64,000 nt of DNA from Sediminibacterium soli (GTDB lineage: Bacteria > Bacteroidota > Bacteroidia > Chitinophagales > Chitinophagaceae). Every line of letters begins with the position of its first letter. Positions within the stretch are counted from its first letter, which is position 1. Under the pieces are notes generated by a model, which made no database searches, was not told the origin of the DNA, and saw nothing but the letters and a program-made list of their open reading frames with translations. The position numbers were made by a program, and so were the translations under genes. Below are positions 47,138-55,870 of the stretch, in pieces. The stretch lies in assembly GCF_009939225.1 (NCBI RefSeq), contig NZ_JAACJR010000008.1:989107-1053106 (forward strand), written 5' to 3'.

Positions 47138-47599
47138 ATGACACCAGAAGAAAATTTCAAAGCGCTTGCCCTCGCATTGCCGCCGGCACCCAAACCCATC
47201 GGGATCTACAAACCTTTGCTGATCGATGGAAGACATTGTTATGTATCCGGTCATGGCACCCTGAAAGAAGACGGCAGTCTTATCATCGGGCGCATCGGCG
47301 ATACCATGGATATGGAAGCGGGGAAACTGGCTGCGCGACAGGTTGGTCTTGCCATACTCTCCACATTAAAAGCACAACTGGGTTCGCTCGATAAGGTAAA
47401 ACGCGTGATCAAAGTGCTGGGTATGGTGAACTGTATTCCATCGTTCGAAAAACATCCCTATATCATCAATGGCTGCAGTGAATTGTTTGCAGCGGTATGG
47501 GGTACGGAAAACGGCATCGGTGTGAGAAGCGCGGTGGGTATGGGTTCGCTGCCCGACAATATACCCGTGGAAATAGAAGCTTTGTTTGAACTGCAGTAA
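47138..47599 (+). CDS. RidA/YjgF-family protein
   Basis: A 153-residue RidA-superfamily protein (the longer YjgF-like-2/endoribonuclease L-PSP branch): GIYKPLLIDGRHCYVSGHG, KLAARQVGLAILSTLKAQLGSLDKVKRVIKVLGMV and PVEIEALFEL are characteristic. RidA deaminates reactive enamines produced by PLP enzymes, which fits the PLP enzyme encoded 1 nt downstream. ATG 47138 is preferred to TTG 47129. First gene of a RidA-DTA-dipeptidase operon. Confidence 0.88.
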   Translation: MTPEENFKALALALPPAPKPIGIYKPLLIDGRHCYVSGHGTLKEDGSLIIGRIGDTMDMEAGKLAARQVGLAILSTLKAQLGSLDKVKRVIKVLGMVNCIPSFEKHPYIINGCSELFAAVWGTENGIGVRSAVGMGSLPDNIPVEIEALFELQ

Positions 47600-47600
47600 T

Positions 47601-48701
47601 ATGAGCTGGTACACCATCAACGGTATTGAAAAAATCGACTCTCCCTCGCTGGTCGTCTATCCGCAGCGGGTCAGGGAAAACATACGCCTGGCCATCGCGA
47701 TGGCCGGCGGTGCATCGCGGCTGCGCCCGCATGTAAAAACGAACAAGACCGCCGAAGTGTGCCTGATGATGCTGGAAGCCGGCATCGATACCTTCAAATG
47801 CGCCACCATTGCGGAAGCCGAAATGCTGGGTATCATACACGCCGCCGATGTGTTACTGGCTCACCAGCCTGTGGGACCAAAAGCGGAACGGCTGCTGCAG
47901 CTCACAAAAAAATTTCCCGACACGCAGTTTTCCTGCATCATCGATAACCTGCTTACCGCGCAGGAGCTGTCGGCATTGTTTGATAAGGAAAATAAAACGC
48001 TTTCTGTTTTTATCGATCTCAACATCGGCATGAACCGCTCCGGTATCGTTCCGGAAAAAGCATTCGGGCTGTTTACACAATGCCGTTCCTTGCCCGGTAT
48101 CCGCCTGATCGGCCTGCATGGCTACGATGGCCATATCCGCAACAGCGATCCGGTTGAAAGACAGGCCGCATCCGACAATGGTTTTGGCAGGGTAGACAGG
48201 CTGGCGAACGCGCTCACAGAAGCATACGGTATTTCTCTGCAGATCGTGGCCGGCGGCTCGCCGAGCTTTCCAACACATATTGCCAGGAAGAATGTGCAGC
48301 TTAGCCCGGGCACTTTTGTATTCTGGGACTGGGGATACAAGCACCAGTTTCCCGATCAGCCTTTTGATTATGCAGCGCTGGTGATCACACGCGTTGTTTC
48401 GGTGATCGATGAAGAAACGGTTTGTCTTGATCTCGGTCACAAAGCCGTGGCTGCCGAAAATCCGTTGCCCCGCGTGCATTTTCTTAACGAACCCGATGCC
48501 GTACCGGTAAGCCAGAGCGAAGAACACCTTGTTGTAAAGCTGCCCCGCAACAATACATGGAAACCCGGCGATGTGTGGTTTGGGGTGCCGGTACATATCT
48601 GTCCTACCGTAGCCCTGTACGAGACCGCTTTGGTAGCAGAAGACAACCGGATACAGGGCAGCTGGAAAGTGATTGCACGCACCAGGAAAATCTCCGTCTG
48701 A
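47601..48701 (+). CDS. D-threonine aldolase / D-serine dehydratase-like PLP enzyme
   Basis: A 366-residue fold-type III PLP enzyme. The PLP lysine is Lys46 (LRPHVKTNKT), and the C-terminal metal-binding pair is in PVHICPTVAL (His-x-Cys), the hallmark of the D-threonine aldolase / eukaryotic-type D-serine dehydratase family. Substrate is therefore a D-hydroxy amino acid. It starts 1 nt after ridA's stop and its own stop is 1 nt from the dipeptidase start, so the three are tightly coupled. The RidA partner would quench the aminoacrylate-type intermediate if the reaction is a dehydratase. Confidence 0.88.
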   Translation: MSWYTINGIEKIDSPSLVVYPQRVRENIRLAIAMAGGASRLRPHVKTNKTAEVCLMMLEAGIDTFKCATIAEAEMLGIIHAADVLLAHQPVGPKAERLLQLTKKFPDTQFSCIIDNLLTAQELSALFDKENKTLSVFIDLNIGMNRSGIVPEKAFGLFTQCRSLPGIRLIGLHGYDGHIRNSDPVERQAASDNGFGRVDRLANALTEAYGISLQIVAGGSPSFPTHIARKNVQLSPGTFVFWDWGYKHQFPDQPFDYAALVITRVVSVIDEETVCLDLGHKAVAAENPLPRVHFLNEPDAVPVSQSEEHLVVKLPRNNTWKPGDVWFGVPVHICPTVALYETALVAEDNRIQGSWKVIARTRKISV

Positions 48702-48702
48702 T

Positions 48703-49785
48703 ATGTTTCTTATCGATGCCCATCTTGATCTTGCCATGAATGCCATGGAGTGGAACCGCGACCTGCGTTTGCCCGTATCCGTTCTGCGCGAAAGGGAAAC
48801 CGGTATGACCGATAAACCCGACCGCATGAAAGGAACGGTTTCATTACCCGCGCTGCGCAAAGGCAATATAGGACTGGTGGTGGCTACGCAGATCGCGCGG
48901 GTGGTGCAGCCCGGCAGTGCGTTGCCCGGCTGGCTATCGCCGCAACAGGCATGGGCCCAAACACAGGCGCAGCTTAGCTGGTACCGCGAGATGGAAGCCT
49001 GCGGCGAAATGGCGCAGGTAACGGATCTCCCTTCACTCGAATCACACCTGGCTTCCTGGAACGGGGGTGGCAACGAAACGCAGCCGGTGGGTTATATACT
49101 GAGTCTCGAAGGTGCAGATTCGCTGGTTACACTGGATCACCTGCATATCGCCCACGGCAATGGACTGCGTGCCATCGGTCCCGCGCATTACGGACCGGGG
49201 CGCTATGCCAACGGCACCGATGCAACGGGCGGACTGAACGCAGAAGGAAAAGCATTGCTGCGCGAAATGCAGCAGCTGGATATCATTCTCGACGCCACAC
49301 ACCTGTGCGACGATGCTTTCTGGGATGCCATGGAGGTATTCGATGGCACCATCTGGGCAAGCCATAACAATTGCCGGGCACTGGTAAACCATAACCGGCA
49401 GTTCAGTGATGATATGATCAGGGCGCTGATCGAAAAAAAAGCGGTCATAGGCGGCGCGCTGGATGCATGGATGATGGTACCCGGCTGGCAGCGTGGCATA
49501 TCGGATCCGCGCGAGATGCAATGCAGCCTCGAAAAAATGGTTGACCATATCGATCATATCTGCCAGATAGCAGGCAATACCCTGCATGCAGGCATCGGCA
49601 CCGACCTGGACGGCGCATTCGGAAAAGAACAATCCCCGTACGATATCGACACCATCGATGACATAGCCATCCTGCCCGAATTATTACAGCGGCGCGGCTA
49701 CACCGAACAGGACTGCCGGAACATAGCCAGCGGCAATTGGCTGCGGGTGTTGCGGGAGGCCTGGAGGGAAGATATTCCGGATTAG
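48703..49785 (+). CDS. Membrane dipeptidase (M19) family protein
   Basis: A 360-residue zinc peptidase of the renal-dipeptidase family: DAHLDLAMNAM with His7 and Asp9 as the first metal ligands, EGADSL with the bridging glutamate, LDATHLCDDAFWD, ASHNNCRALVNHNR and GIGTDLDGAFG. M19 enzymes accept dipeptides with a D-amino acid in the second position, consistent with the upstream D-amino acid enzyme. Start ATG 48703 (MFLIDAHLDLA) is the family N-terminus. No signal peptide. It ends 122 nt before a convergent LD-carboxypeptidase. Confidence 0.9.
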   Translation: MFLIDAHLDLAMNAMEWNRDLRLPVSVLRERETGMTDKPDRMKGTVSLPALRKGNIGLVVATQIARVVQPGSALPGWLSPQQAWAQTQAQLSWYREMEACGEMAQVTDLPSLESHLASWNGGGNETQPVGYILSLEGADSLVTLDHLHIAHGNGLRAIGPAHYGPGRYANGTDATGGLNAEGKALLREMQQLDIILDATHLCDDAFWDAMEVFDGTIWASHNNCRALVNHNRQFSDDMIRALIEKKAVIGGALDAWMMVPGWQRGISDPREMQCSLEKMVDHIDHICQIAGNTLHAGIGTDLDGAFGKEQSPYDIDTIDDIAILPELLQRRGYTEQDCRNIASGNWLRVLREAWREDIPD

Positions 49786-49906
49786 CGGATTATGGATTGG
49801 CGGATATATTCTGGTGGACTTGGGGCGTTTTGCATGTCGAAAAAAGATCACCGCAGAGACGGGGAGGAGCGGTGTTTCGCAGAGATGGGATTCGCGAATC
49901 CGGAAT
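49774..49906. repeat. Palindromic repeat, GGATTAGCGGATT family, copy 2
   Basis: ATTCCGGATT (49774-49783) and AATCCGGAAT (49897-49906) are perfect 10-bp arms; the left arm starts in the last codons of the dipeptidase gene and the right arm ends at the LD-carboxypeptidase stop. The segment 49785-49805 is identical to part of copy 3 at 59538. The middle holds CGCAGAGACGGGGAGG-like words resembling the CCTCTGTG family. Confidence 0.65.
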
Positions 49907-50818
49907 CTAACCGCCTTCGGTTAGCGTGGTTTTGTTTTTGGTTACCTGGAGCGTGTGACTGATGCCGATCTTGAGCGCATAATTGTTTTTTTCGTGGCTT
50001 ACGGGAAAATCGAAGCAGACCGGGTAATCGTATTCCTCCACATGCGAAGCGATAAGGGAATAAACATCTGATCCGAACGGGATGGTGGTATCTTTCATAT
50101 CGGTAAAACCGCCGATGATCAATCCCGCCAGTTCCTCCAGCATACCGGCGCGTTTCAGCTGGATCATCATCCGGTCGATATGGTACAGGTACTCGCTCAC
50201 ATCTTCGAGAAACAGTATCCTGTTCTTTGTTTTAACGGATGACCTGCTGCCGATCGCATGCACCAGCAGGGATAGGTTTCCGCCTGTGAGCTTTCCTTCC
50301 GCCCTGCCCGCTCTGTTCAGCGGATGAGTGTTGCAGGCGTATTTTGCAGATTCCCCTTTCAATGCCCTGCGTAAGGATTGCACAAACATATTTGCATGTT
50401 CACCGTCGTTGAACGCCGCTGCCATGGGTGAATGCAGACAGGCGATATGGAATCGCTCATATACATGTGCATGCAACAGTGTAATATCACTGAACCCGAT
50501 CAGCCATTTGGGATGTTTACGGAATTTTGTAAAATCCAGCTGATCGATGATACGGCTAAGACCATAGCCGCCGCGGCCGCATAAAACCGCTTTTACCTCC
50601 TGGTCATCGAGCATATCCTGCAGATCGGCCAGACGTTCGGGATCGGTACCCGAAAAATAATGGAACTGACTGCCCAGCGTTTTACCCGTCTTCACCTGGT
50701 ACCCCCATTGCTGTAATGTATCGATACAGGCAGCCGCTTTCTCCGCCGGCATATAACCCGATGGACAAACAATGGCAATGGTATCGCCTTTTTTCAGATA
50801 AGGGGGAACGGTTGTCAT
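49907..50818 (-). CDS. LD-carboxypeptidase (S66, muramoyltetrapeptide carboxypeptidase)
   Basis: A 303-residue serine peptidase that removes the terminal D-Ala from muropeptide tetrapeptides during cell-wall recycling. The S66 signature includes CGRGGYGLSR, the nucleophile Ser110 in IGFSDIT, a glutamate in FLEDVSEY (Glu205 or Glu209) and His275 in PVSHEKNNYA. ATG 50818 (MTTVPPYLKKGD) is the natural start; the longer frame is not. It has no signal peptide, so it should act in the cytoplasm on imported muropeptides. Convergent with the dipeptidase. Confidence 0.92.
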   Translation of the reverse strand: MTTVPPYLKKGDTIAIVCPSGYMPAEKAAACIDTLQQWGYQVKTGKTLGSQFHYFSGTDPERLADLQDMLDDQEVKAVLCGRGGYGLSRIIDQLDFTKFRKHPKWLIGFSDITLLHAHVYERFHIACLHSPMAAAFNDGEHANMFVQSLRRALKGESAKYACNTHPLNRAGRAEGKLTGGNLSLLVHAIGSRSSVKTKNRILFLEDVSEYLYHIDRMMIQLKRAGMLEELAGLIIGGFTDMKDTTIPFGSDVYSLIASHVEEYDYPVCFDFPVSHEKNNYALKIGISHTLQVTKNKTTLTEGG

Positions 50819-50944
50819 GGCAGCAATATTACTGCAATTCCACGAGCGTTTACCATACCATTCGTCTCTGTATCCGGGCGACTTTTTCGTCGGTACAGAA
50901 GGAGTCGTTAGTCCCGGCAGGCCCCTACTCTGCCCCTGATTGCT

Positions 50945-50952
50945 TATTTTTG
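50945..50952 (+). promoter_or_regulatory. -7 element of metG
   Basis: Exact TATTTTTG, 16 nt before the metG ATG at 50969. Confidence 0.5.
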
Positions 50953-50968
50953 CAGCCAATTTGGACTA

Positions 50969-53110
50969 ATGACGACAATACCCAAACGATACCTGGTTAC
51001 TTCGGCGCTGCCTTATGCGAATGGACTGAAGCATATCGGTCACCTGGCCGGTGCGTATATACCTGCCGATATATATGTACGTTACCTCAAAGCGCAGAAG
51101 CGTGATGTGGTGTATGTATGCGGCAGCGATGAGCATGGCACGGCAATTCCTATCCAGGCCACCAAGGAAGGCACTACCGCTCAGGCGATCATTGATAAAT
51201 ACCACCCGATCATGGAACAGAATTTCCGTGACCTGGGTATCGAATTTGATATTTACCACCGTACCAGTTCGCCGCTGCACCACGAAACCGCACAGGAATT
51301 TTTTACCGCGCTTAACAGCAAAGGCGACCTGGAGATCAAAGAATCCGAACAGTATTTTGACGAGGAAGCCAACGCCTTTCTTGCAGACCGCTACATAAAA
51401 GGCACCTGCCCCAACTGCGGTTTTGAAAGCGCTTACGGCGACCAGTGCGAAAAATGCGGGAAAAGTCTGAGTCCTGATGAACTGATCAACCCGGTAAGTA
51501 CGCTAAGCGGCAAAACACCCGTGAAAAAGAAGACCAAACACTGGTACCTGCCCCTCGACAAACACGAAGCCTTTCTCCGCGAATGGATATTGACGGAACA
51601 TGCCGGCGACTGGCGTGCCAACGTACTTGGCCAGTGCAAGAGCTGGATAGATGGCGGCCTGCAGCCCCGTGCGGTAACGCGCGACCTGGACTGGGGCGTA
51701 AAAGTACCCCTGCCCGATGCGGACGGAAAAGTGCTGTATGTATGGTTTGATGCCCCGATCGGGTATATCAGCGCTACCAAACAATGGGCGTTGGACAATG
51801 GTAAAGACTGGAAGCCTTACTGGGAAGACCAGGATACCAAACTGGTGCATTTTGTGGGAAAGGATAATATCGTATTCCACTGCATCATCTTTCCTGTAAT
51901 GCTGAAACTGCATGGTAATATCTTACCTGCAAATGTTCCTGCGAATGAATTTATGAACCTCGAGGGCGAGAAAATGAGTACCAGCCGTAACTGGAAACTC
52001 GAGATGCAGGATTATATCGATGATTTCGTCAATAAGGAAAATGGCGGCACGCAGATGGCCGATGCACTGCGTTATTACCTGACACAGATTGCACCGGAAA
52101 CCAAGGACAGCGAGTTTACCTGGAAGGGTTTCCAGGATGCCAACAACAGCGAACTGGTGAGCATCTTCGGCAATTTCATCAACCGGTCGATGGTGCTGAT
52201 GCATAAACTGTGTAAGGGAAAAGTGCCGAAACTGCATGAAGAGGCCCTGGGCGAACTTGACAGGAACGTCATCGGCGAGATACGCGCAGTAAAGGAAAAA
52301 GTGGAGTTGTTGCTGGAGCAGTTCAAATTCAGGGAGGCCTTGTTTGAAGTGATCAATCTGGCAAGAACGGGCAACCAGTACATGCAGAAAAAAGAACCCT
52401 GGATCGTTGCCAAGCAAACGGGTGAAGACGGCCAGCCTGTTGCAGAAGCACAGGCATCTATCGACAACACGCTGCATATATGCCTGCAGCTTTGTGCCAA
52501 CCTTGGCATCCTGGTCAATCCATTTCTTCCTTTCACCGCCAAGAAGATCTGCCATATGCTCAAAGTGGTGGATAAGATGCTGGAGTGGGAAAATGCCGGT
52601 TCATTAAAACTGCTGAGTGTGGGCTACTCGCTGCGGCCGCCGGAATTGTTGTTCCGGAAAATAGAAGATGCCGAGATCAGTTACCAGGTAGATAAACTGC
52701 ATGCAGCCGCAGAGCAGGTGAAAAATCAACAAACCGAAATCAACATGGAAGAAAATACAAAAACAGAAACTGCACCCGTAAAACCGGAGATCGTATTCGA
52801 TGATTTTGCGAAGATCGATCTCCGCGTGGGAAAGATCGTTGCCGCGGAAAAAGTGGAGAAAGCGGATAAATTACTGAAACTCTCGGTTGATCTTGGCTTT
52901 GAAACCCGCACCATTGTATCGGGTATTGCCATGCATTTCAAACCGGAAGAGATTGTGGGCAGACAGGTAACCGTTGTCGTGAACCTTGCTCCCCGCAAGA
53001 TGAGAGGCATTGAAAGCAACGGTATGATCTTACTGGCGGAAGACGCTTCGGGCAAACTTCATTTTATACATCCAGAAGAAACGATTAATCCCGGTGCCGG
53101 CGTCAGCTAA
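50969..53110 (+). CDS. metG: Methionyl-tRNA synthetase (with fused C-terminal tRNA-binding domain)
   Basis: A 713-residue enzyme charging tRNA-Met. The HIGH motif is HIGH at 22-25, the zinc knuckle has Cys147, Cys150, Cys160 and Cys163 (CPNC...CEKC), and KMSTS is at 335-339, so the MetRS of the two-knuckle-minus type is evident. The C-terminal 110 residues (FDDFAKIDLRVGKIVAAEKV onwards) form a Trbp111/EMAP-II-like OB-fold tRNA-binding domain, which promotes dimerisation in this class. Divergent from the LD-carboxypeptidase gene. Confidence 0.97.
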   Translation: MTTIPKRYLVTSALPYANGLKHIGHLAGAYIPADIYVRYLKAQKRDVVYVCGSDEHGTAIPIQATKEGTTAQAIIDKYHPIMEQNFRDLGIEFDIYHRTSSPLHHETAQEFFTALNSKGDLEIKESEQYFDEEANAFLADRYIKGTCPNCGFESAYGDQCEKCGKSLSPDELINPVSTLSGKTPVKKKTKHWYLPLDKHEAFLREWILTEHAGDWRANVLGQCKSWIDGGLQPRAVTRDLDWGVKVPLPDADGKVLYVWFDAPIGYISATKQWALDNGKDWKPYWEDQDTKLVHFVGKDNIVFHCIIFPVMLKLHGNILPANVPANEFMNLEGEKMSTSRNWKLEMQDYIDDFVNKENGGTQMADALRYYLTQIAPETKDSEFTWKGFQDANNSELVSIFGNFINRSMVLMHKLCKGKVPKLHEEALGELDRNVIGEIRAVKEKVELLLEQFKFREALFEVINLARTGNQYMQKKEPWIVAKQTGEDGQPVAEAQASIDNTLHICLQLCANLGILVNPFLPFTAKKICHMLKVVDKMLEWENAGSLKLLSVGYSLRPPELLFRKIEDAEISYQVDKLHAAAEQVKNQQTEINMEENTKTETAPVKPEIVFDDFAKIDLRVGKIVAAEKVEKADKLLKLSVDLGFETRTIVSGIAMHFKPEEIVGRQVTVVVNLAPRKMRGIESNGMILLAEDASGKLHFIHPEETINPGAGVS

Positions 53111-53129
53111 CCGATTGCCGTCACCGCAT

Positions 53130-53180
53130 AAAAAAGCCGTAGATTGGCAGATCGGTATTTAATCTGCAAATCTGCGGCTT
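53130..53180 (-). terminator. Terminator of the GMC/Gdh3 transcript (possibly bidirectional)
   Basis: Stem of 19 nt (53134-53152 with 53162-53180, 17 pairs), 9-nt loop; on the minus strand a run of six U follows. It lies 14 nt after the minus-strand gdh3-like stop and 23 nt after metG, so it may serve both. Confidence 0.8.
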
Positions 53181-53193
53181 ACTATTTCAGGTA

Positions 53194-53859
53194 TTACACC
53201 TTGTCCGGCGACATACATTCTCTTAACTCCTTTTCGGTATAAGCATACCCGTATTGCTTCAATACATCATCCGGTACGCCATTCCACATATTGGGTGTGT
53301 TGCCCATATAACCCAGGTCTTTTACACCTATTTCCGAGGTATAGAATCCTGTTGTAACGAGACCCCGTATCTGGTTGAAAAATGCGACTCCCTGTTTCAT
53401 GTCGGGTTTGGCTTTTGCCGGGTACGCGATCTGGTCTATCATGGCCAGCTGCTGCTTCGCATCGCAATCCACAAACGCCTTATCGAACTGTTTAAAGCAC
53501 TGGATATCCAGCCAGCGCAGGCCACCGCGCATAGGCGTTTGGTGACCGGGCATATCCTTTACGATAAACTCAATAAAATCGGGCACTTTGGCATCGGATG
53601 CGCTGCCGCTTACGGCATCTTTCGGCATAATGATATCGCCCAATACGGTGATGGTGGCCATTTCGTGCGCTGTAAAGAATTTATCGCCTTCCGTTACTTT
53701 TTTCAGGTAGGCGCGCTCTTCCTGCATACGCCAGTCGTCCAGCACAGCATCCGGTGAATTGGCGATCGCTTTTTTATCGCTGTTCTTACATGCTTCCATG
53801 AATACGCCCGCACCGGCAGTGCCTATCAGCAGGGCTTTGATCGATTTTCTTCTGTCCAT
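53194..53859 (-). CDS. Gluconate 2-dehydrogenase subunit 3 family protein
   Basis: A 221-residue exported protein of the small-subunit family that accompanies membrane GMC dehydrogenases. The N-terminus MDRRKSIKALLIGTAGAGVF has an Arg-Arg pair followed by a hydrophobic core, resembling a twin-arginine signal, and a cysteine at 24 (MEACK) hints at a lipoprotein, but both readings are tentative. The internal FTAHEMATITVLGDIIMPKD motif is typical of the family. It follows the GMC gene by 38 nt on the same strand and ends at a terminator. Confidence 0.88.
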   Translation of the reverse strand: MDRRKSIKALLIGTAGAGVFMEACKNSDKKAIANSPDAVLDDWRMQEERAYLKKVTEGDKFFTAHEMATITVLGDIIMPKDAVSGSASDAKVPDFIEFIVKDMPGHQTPMRGGLRWLDIQCFKQFDKAFVDCDAKQQLAMIDQIAYPAKAKPDMKQGVAFFNQIRGLVTTGFYTSEIGVKDLGYMGNTPNMWNGVPDDVLKQYGYAYTEKELRECMSPDKV

Positions 53860-53897
53860 AACTTCTTTGATTTACTTTGATTTCAATCTATGACCAG

Positions 53898-55640
53898 TTA
53901 AAGATTTTGTTTTTTCATTTCGTCTATAATGTATTCCGATGCACGCAGTGAGAGTGCGAGGATCGTCCAGGTAATGTTCTTGTCTGCCTGTGAAACAAAC
54001 TGGCTTCCATCCACGCAGAACAGTGTTTTACAGTCGTGCGACTGGCTCCATTTATTCAGTGCGGATGTTTTTTTATCGTTGCCCATACGCACCGTACCGG
54101 CTTCGTGGATGATATTACCCGGGTTGGAAAGTCCCCATTTGTTCTTCTCGCTGTCATCGCCGCCCCAGGTGATGATCGCACCCATATTATGCAGTATTTC
54201 CTTGAAGGTCTCCTTCATATGTTTGGCCTGCTTGATCTCGTAGTCGGAATGCTTGGTATTAAACCGCAATACGGGGATACCGTATTTGTCCACCACTTTG
54301 GGATCGATCTCGCAATAGTTGTTGATATTGGGTACCGCTTCTCCCCTGCCTGCCATGCCAACACCGGCGCCATAGAAAAAGCGTACATCCTCCTTCAGCG
54401 AGGCACCATAACCACCGGCTTCTTTCTGTTTGCCGTTGACCATGTATTTGCCGTTCTGGTTTTCCATACCCATACCAAAACCGTAGGCAGGTTGTCCCAT
54501 ACCACCCCAGTATTCGATATGATAGCCGCGGGGGAAATCGAGTTTTTTGTTATCCAGCCACCATGGTGTGTATACGTGCATACCGCCAACGCCGTCTTCG
54601 TTATACCGCTTGCGGCCAAAGAGCTGCGGCAGCACACCGCCTACAGCCGCACCGGTTGAATCGTGCAGGTATTTGCCCACCACGTTGCTGTCGTTGGCAA
54701 GACCGTTGGGGTGACGGGTTGATTTTGAATTGAGCAGCAGACGTGCGGTTTCACAGGTACTGGCGGCGAGTATCACCACACGGCCATTTACCTGGTATTC
54801 CATATTGTCTGTCTTGTTTACATAAGAAACGCCTGTGGCCAGGCCTTCGGCATTGGTGATCACCTCGCGCGCCATGGCCTGTGTGATCACGTCTACGTTG
54901 CCCGTTTCAACAGCAGGCTGCACCAGCGCCGAAGAGGAAGAAAAATCGGCCATGATCTTACAGCTACGCCCGCACTGTGCACAGTAAAAACACTGTCCGC
55001 GGCGATCGTTGATCTTCTTGGTAAGAATCGACAAACGTGAAGGTATAACCGGAATATTCAGACCTGTAGCCGCTTTCTTGATCATCAGCTCATGCAGTCT
55101 GGGCTTGGGCGGTGGCAGAAAGATACCGTCGGGATCGTTCTCCAGTCCTTCCACCGAGCCAAAAACACCCAGTAGTTTATCTATACGATCGTAATAAGGT
55201 TTGATGTCTTCATAACCGATCGGCCAGTCATCGCCGAGTCCGTCTATGCTTCTGCGTTTAAAATCTCTGGGACCAAATCGAAGGGAGATACGTCCCCAAT
55301 GATTGGTACGGCCGCCGATCATACGTGCGCGCCACCATTCCCATTTATCACTGCCTTCTGCCTGTGTGTAAGGTTCACCGTCAATCTCCCAGCCCCAGTA
55401 ACAGCCGTCGAAATCACCAAAGGGACGGAACTTGGTGCTTGCACCGCGGCGTGGCGATTCCCATGGATTCTTTAACTGTGCGGAATGTTTGGCGGGATCA
55501 AAATCGGCGCCGGCTTCCAGCAGGCATACTTTCAAACCGGCATTGGCCAGCACGTATGCAGCCATACCGCCACCTGCCCCGGAACCTACGATAACGGCAT
55601 CGTATTTCTTGGCCGTTTTCTTAACCTGGAGATCTCCCAT
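53898..55640 (-). CDS. GMC-family FAD-dependent oxidoreductase (sugar/glycoside dehydrogenase-like)
   Basis: A 580-residue flavoprotein. FAD site VGSGAGGGMAAYVLANAG, substrate-loop Trp-rich segment (YWGWEIDGEPYTQAEGSDKWEWW), C-terminal GTVRMGNDKKTSALN and SQFVSQADKNITWTILAL identify the GMC family. A four-cysteine cluster CFYCAQCGRSCK near 230-250 suggests a metal or Fe-S site as in other bacterial members. No signal peptide; it could be exported in complex with the putative Tat partner. ATG 55640 is used. In other Bacteroidota such pairs oxidise sugars or glycosides (3-keto products); the substrate here is unknown. No cytochrome gene is adjacent. Confidence 0.9.
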   Translation of the reverse strand: MGDLQVKKTAKKYDAVIVGSGAGGGMAAYVLANAGLKVCLLEAGADFDPAKHSAQLKNPWESPRRGASTKFRPFGDFDGCYWGWEIDGEPYTQAEGSDKWEWWRARMIGGRTNHWGRISLRFGPRDFKRRSIDGLGDDWPIGYEDIKPYYDRIDKLLGVFGSVEGLENDPDGIFLPPPKPRLHELMIKKAATGLNIPVIPSRLSILTKKINDRRGQCFYCAQCGRSCKIMADFSSSSALVQPAVETGNVDVITQAMAREVITNAEGLATGVSYVNKTDNMEYQVNGRVVILAASTCETARLLLNSKSTRHPNGLANDSNVVGKYLHDSTGAAVGGVLPQLFGRKRYNEDGVGGMHVYTPWWLDNKKLDFPRGYHIEYWGGMGQPAYGFGMGMENQNGKYMVNGKQKEAGGYGASLKEDVRFFYGAGVGMAGRGEAVPNINNYCEIDPKVVDKYGIPVLRFNTKHSDYEIKQAKHMKETFKEILHNMGAIITWGGDDSEKNKWGLSNPGNIIHEAGTVRMGNDKKTSALNKWSQSHDCKTLFCVDGSQFVSQADKNITWTILALSLRASEYIIDEMKKQNL

Positions 55641-55795
55641 ATAGCAAAAGTTGTTTGTGATAATTGAGGGAATGAATGTAGTACTTTTTAAGGAACGGCG
55701 AAAATGCAACGCTATGTTTTACCTGTTATTATCAGCCAAACAAAGACTCATGCCTGTTAGCTTTTTCTGCAACCGGCTGCCAGCCATCTTCAAAC

Positions 55796-55826
55796 AAAAA
55801 GCGCAGACATATAAAATGCCTGCGCT
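55796..55826 (-). terminator. Rho-independent terminator of nrdJ
   Basis: AGCGCAG (55800-55806) with CTGCGCT (55820-55826), extended by two further pairs across a mismatch, and five U on the minus strand (A-run 55796-55800). It is 44 nt after the nrdJ stop. The short gap beside it holds cacgtttcac/tcacg-like words. Confidence 0.8.
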
Positions 55827-55870
55827 CTATCATATTGTTCAATTCCGTTTCACGTCTCACGCTTCACGCC

